A program made the translations under genes and the position numbers. Below are positions 63,057 to 64,000 of a DNA stretch of 64,000 nt, piece by piece (the stretch's first letter is position 1; every line of letters begins with the position of its first letter). The notes under the pieces are model-generated. The model ran no database searches and had not been told where the DNA came from. It saw only the letters and a list, made by a program, of their open reading frames with translations. The DNA is taken from NCBI RefSeq assembly GCF_025244725.1, contig NZ_CP104203.1, forward strand, positions 744,001 through 808,000, in the 5' to 3' direction. Source of the stretch: Chryseobacterium oranimense. GTDB taxonomy: Bacteria; Bacteroidota; Bacteroidia; Flavobacteriales; Weeksellaceae.

Positions 63057-63890
63057 ATGAAAACACAGAACAAGTCACAATCCAAATCAAAAGTGCCTAA
63101 GGAAGGTCTTCTTCCTGAAATCATCAGAAACAATTATCTGGGAAGCCTGAAACTCGCCGGAAAAAAAGCAGTCATCTCAGGCGGCGACAGTGGAATAGGT
63201 CAGGCTGTAGCCGTTCACTTTGCAAGAGAAGGAGCAGATGTTGCGGTGATTTATAAAGAAAGCGATGACGATGCAAGAGAAACCCAAAAACTCGTTGAGA
63301 AAGAAGGGCAGCAATGTATTCTTATCAAAGGTGACCTCACGAAGAAAGCATTCCGGTCAAAATGTATTGATAAGATAAAAAAGACCTGGAATAACCTGGA
63401 TATTCTGGTTAATAACGCAGGAATTCACACCTCTAAAAACAGTCTTGAAAAAATCTCTGATGAACAGATTGTGGAAACTTTCAATACCAATATTATTTCC
63501 ATGATTTCTTTTACGAGGGACTTTTTACCGCTGATCGGTGAGGGTGGCCGGATTATTTGCACAACATCAGTTACAGCGTATCGGGGAAGTGATCATCTCA
63601 TTGATTATGCAGCCACTAAAGGTGCCATTTTATCTTTTATCCGCTCTCTTTCGGCTAATCTTGCTGAGAAAAAAATACTGGTCAATGGAATTGCTCCGGG
63701 CCCCATATGGACACCTCTTGTGAAAGAAACCTTTGACGATTTGTCAACATTTGGAAAAGATACTCCCCTGAAACGGGCAGGACAGCCCTCAGAAGTTGCA
63801 CCGGCCTATGTTTTCCTTGCTTCTGAGGATGCCACTTACATTACTGGCGAGGTAATTCATATCAATGGTGGAGATTTTGTAGGCGGATAA
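63057..63890 (+). CDS. SDR-family oxidoreductase (stress-type, N-terminal extension)
   Basis: 277 aa from ATG 63057 (five codons after another ATG). A polar N-terminal extension of ~30 residues (TQNKSQSKSKVPKEG) precedes the SDR domain with AVISGGDSGIGQAVAVHF, NNAGIH, the catalytic YAATKGAI and the GEVIHINGG end. This long-N-terminus type is common among general-stress SDRs in bacteria. Substrate unknown. Confidence 0.9.
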   Translation: MKTQNKSQSKSKVPKEGLLPEIIRNNYLGSLKLAGKKAVISGGDSGIGQAVAVHFAREGADVAVIYKESDDDARETQKLVEKEGQQCILIKGDLTKKAFRSKCIDKIKKTWNNLDILVNNAGIHTSKNSLEKISDEQIVETFNTNIISMISFTRDFLPLIGEGGRIICTTSVTAYRGSDHLIDYAATKGAILSFIRSLSANLAEKKILVNGIAPGPIWTPLVKETFDDLSTFGKDTPLKRAGQPSEVAPAYVFLASEDATYITGEVIHINGGDFVGG

Positions 63891-63934
63891 GTAAAAACTT
63901 AGACTTTAAAGCAAGAAATCAGGACGTCTATAAC

Positions 63935-63942
63935 TAATTTTG
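63935..63942 (+). promoter_or_regulatory. Promoter -7 box at the right edge
   Basis: TAATTTTG fits TAnnTTTG and precedes an ATG at 63996 that may start a gene continuing beyond the window. Confidence 0.4.
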
Positions 63943-64000
63943 GAGTCTGTCATCTGAAATCGACGTCTGAAATCTAATATCTAAATAAAAAAACAATGCA

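Overview
The window looks like a chromosomal segment from a low-GC member of the Bacteroidota, class Flavobacteriia, most likely Chryseobacterium or a close relative. The reasons are the TAnnTTTG promoter boxes, a type IX secretion sorting domain, a monomeric isocitrate dehydrogenase, a subclass A2 class A beta-lactamase of the kind chromosomal in this genus, short GG-leader peptides starting MKNL(K/R)KL, and recurring small palindromic repeats. No rRNA, tRNA, CRISPR array, prophage or complete insertion sequence was seen.

Layout. 0-3 kb: the 3' part of a GH3 beta-glucosidase, two paralogous small secreted proteins and two convergent cysteine-rich GG-leader peptides. 3-15 kb: housekeeping genes (purB, purL, dnaN, pheT) with a barstar-like protein overlapping purL, an SGNH hydrolase, a gamma-glutamylcyclotransferase-like protein, a third GG-leader peptide and diacylglycerol kinase. 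14.8-15.5 kb: a gene-free stretch with a ~154 bp tandem duplication and a dispersed palindromic element. 15.5-25.4 kb: META-domain lipoprotein, hydroxyacyl-CoA dehydrogenase, beta-lactamase, isochorismatase-like hydrolase with a divergent HxlR regulator, GH5 glycosidase, Gfo/Idh/MocA oxidoreductase, pcm and a frameshifted D-2-hydroxyacid dehydrogenase. 25.4-26.0 kb: a DUF559 endonuclease-like gene bracketed by inverted copies of a palindromic repeat. 26-34 kb: hutU, a patch of orphan genes, an exported thiol peroxidase and gapN. 34-49 kb: an ECF sigma factor overlapping a membrane-protein gene, S41 protease, two metallo-beta-lactamase-fold proteins, an AraC regulator with a probable operator set, a LytS/LytTR pair and a membrane di-haem protein. 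49-54 kb: a second HxlR/short-chain dehydrogenase pair, icd, a five-repeat secreted protein with a T9SS partner, and cytosolic tpx. 54-64 kb: a same-strand run of small-molecule and detoxification genes (six VOC proteins, two DinB, alpha/beta hydrolase, SRPBCC, Crp/Fnr, SDR), with a DUF763 gene, a 7-bp tandem repeat and a solo copy of the DUF559-associated repeat.

The items most worth following up are the DUF559 gene with its matching inverted repeats and distant solo copy, the three four-cysteine GG-leader peptides without visible maturation genes, the 17-bp identical repeats around the AraC regulator, the 18-bp promoter/operator motif shared by both HxlR loci, and the 1-nt frameshift in the hydroxyacid dehydrogenase.
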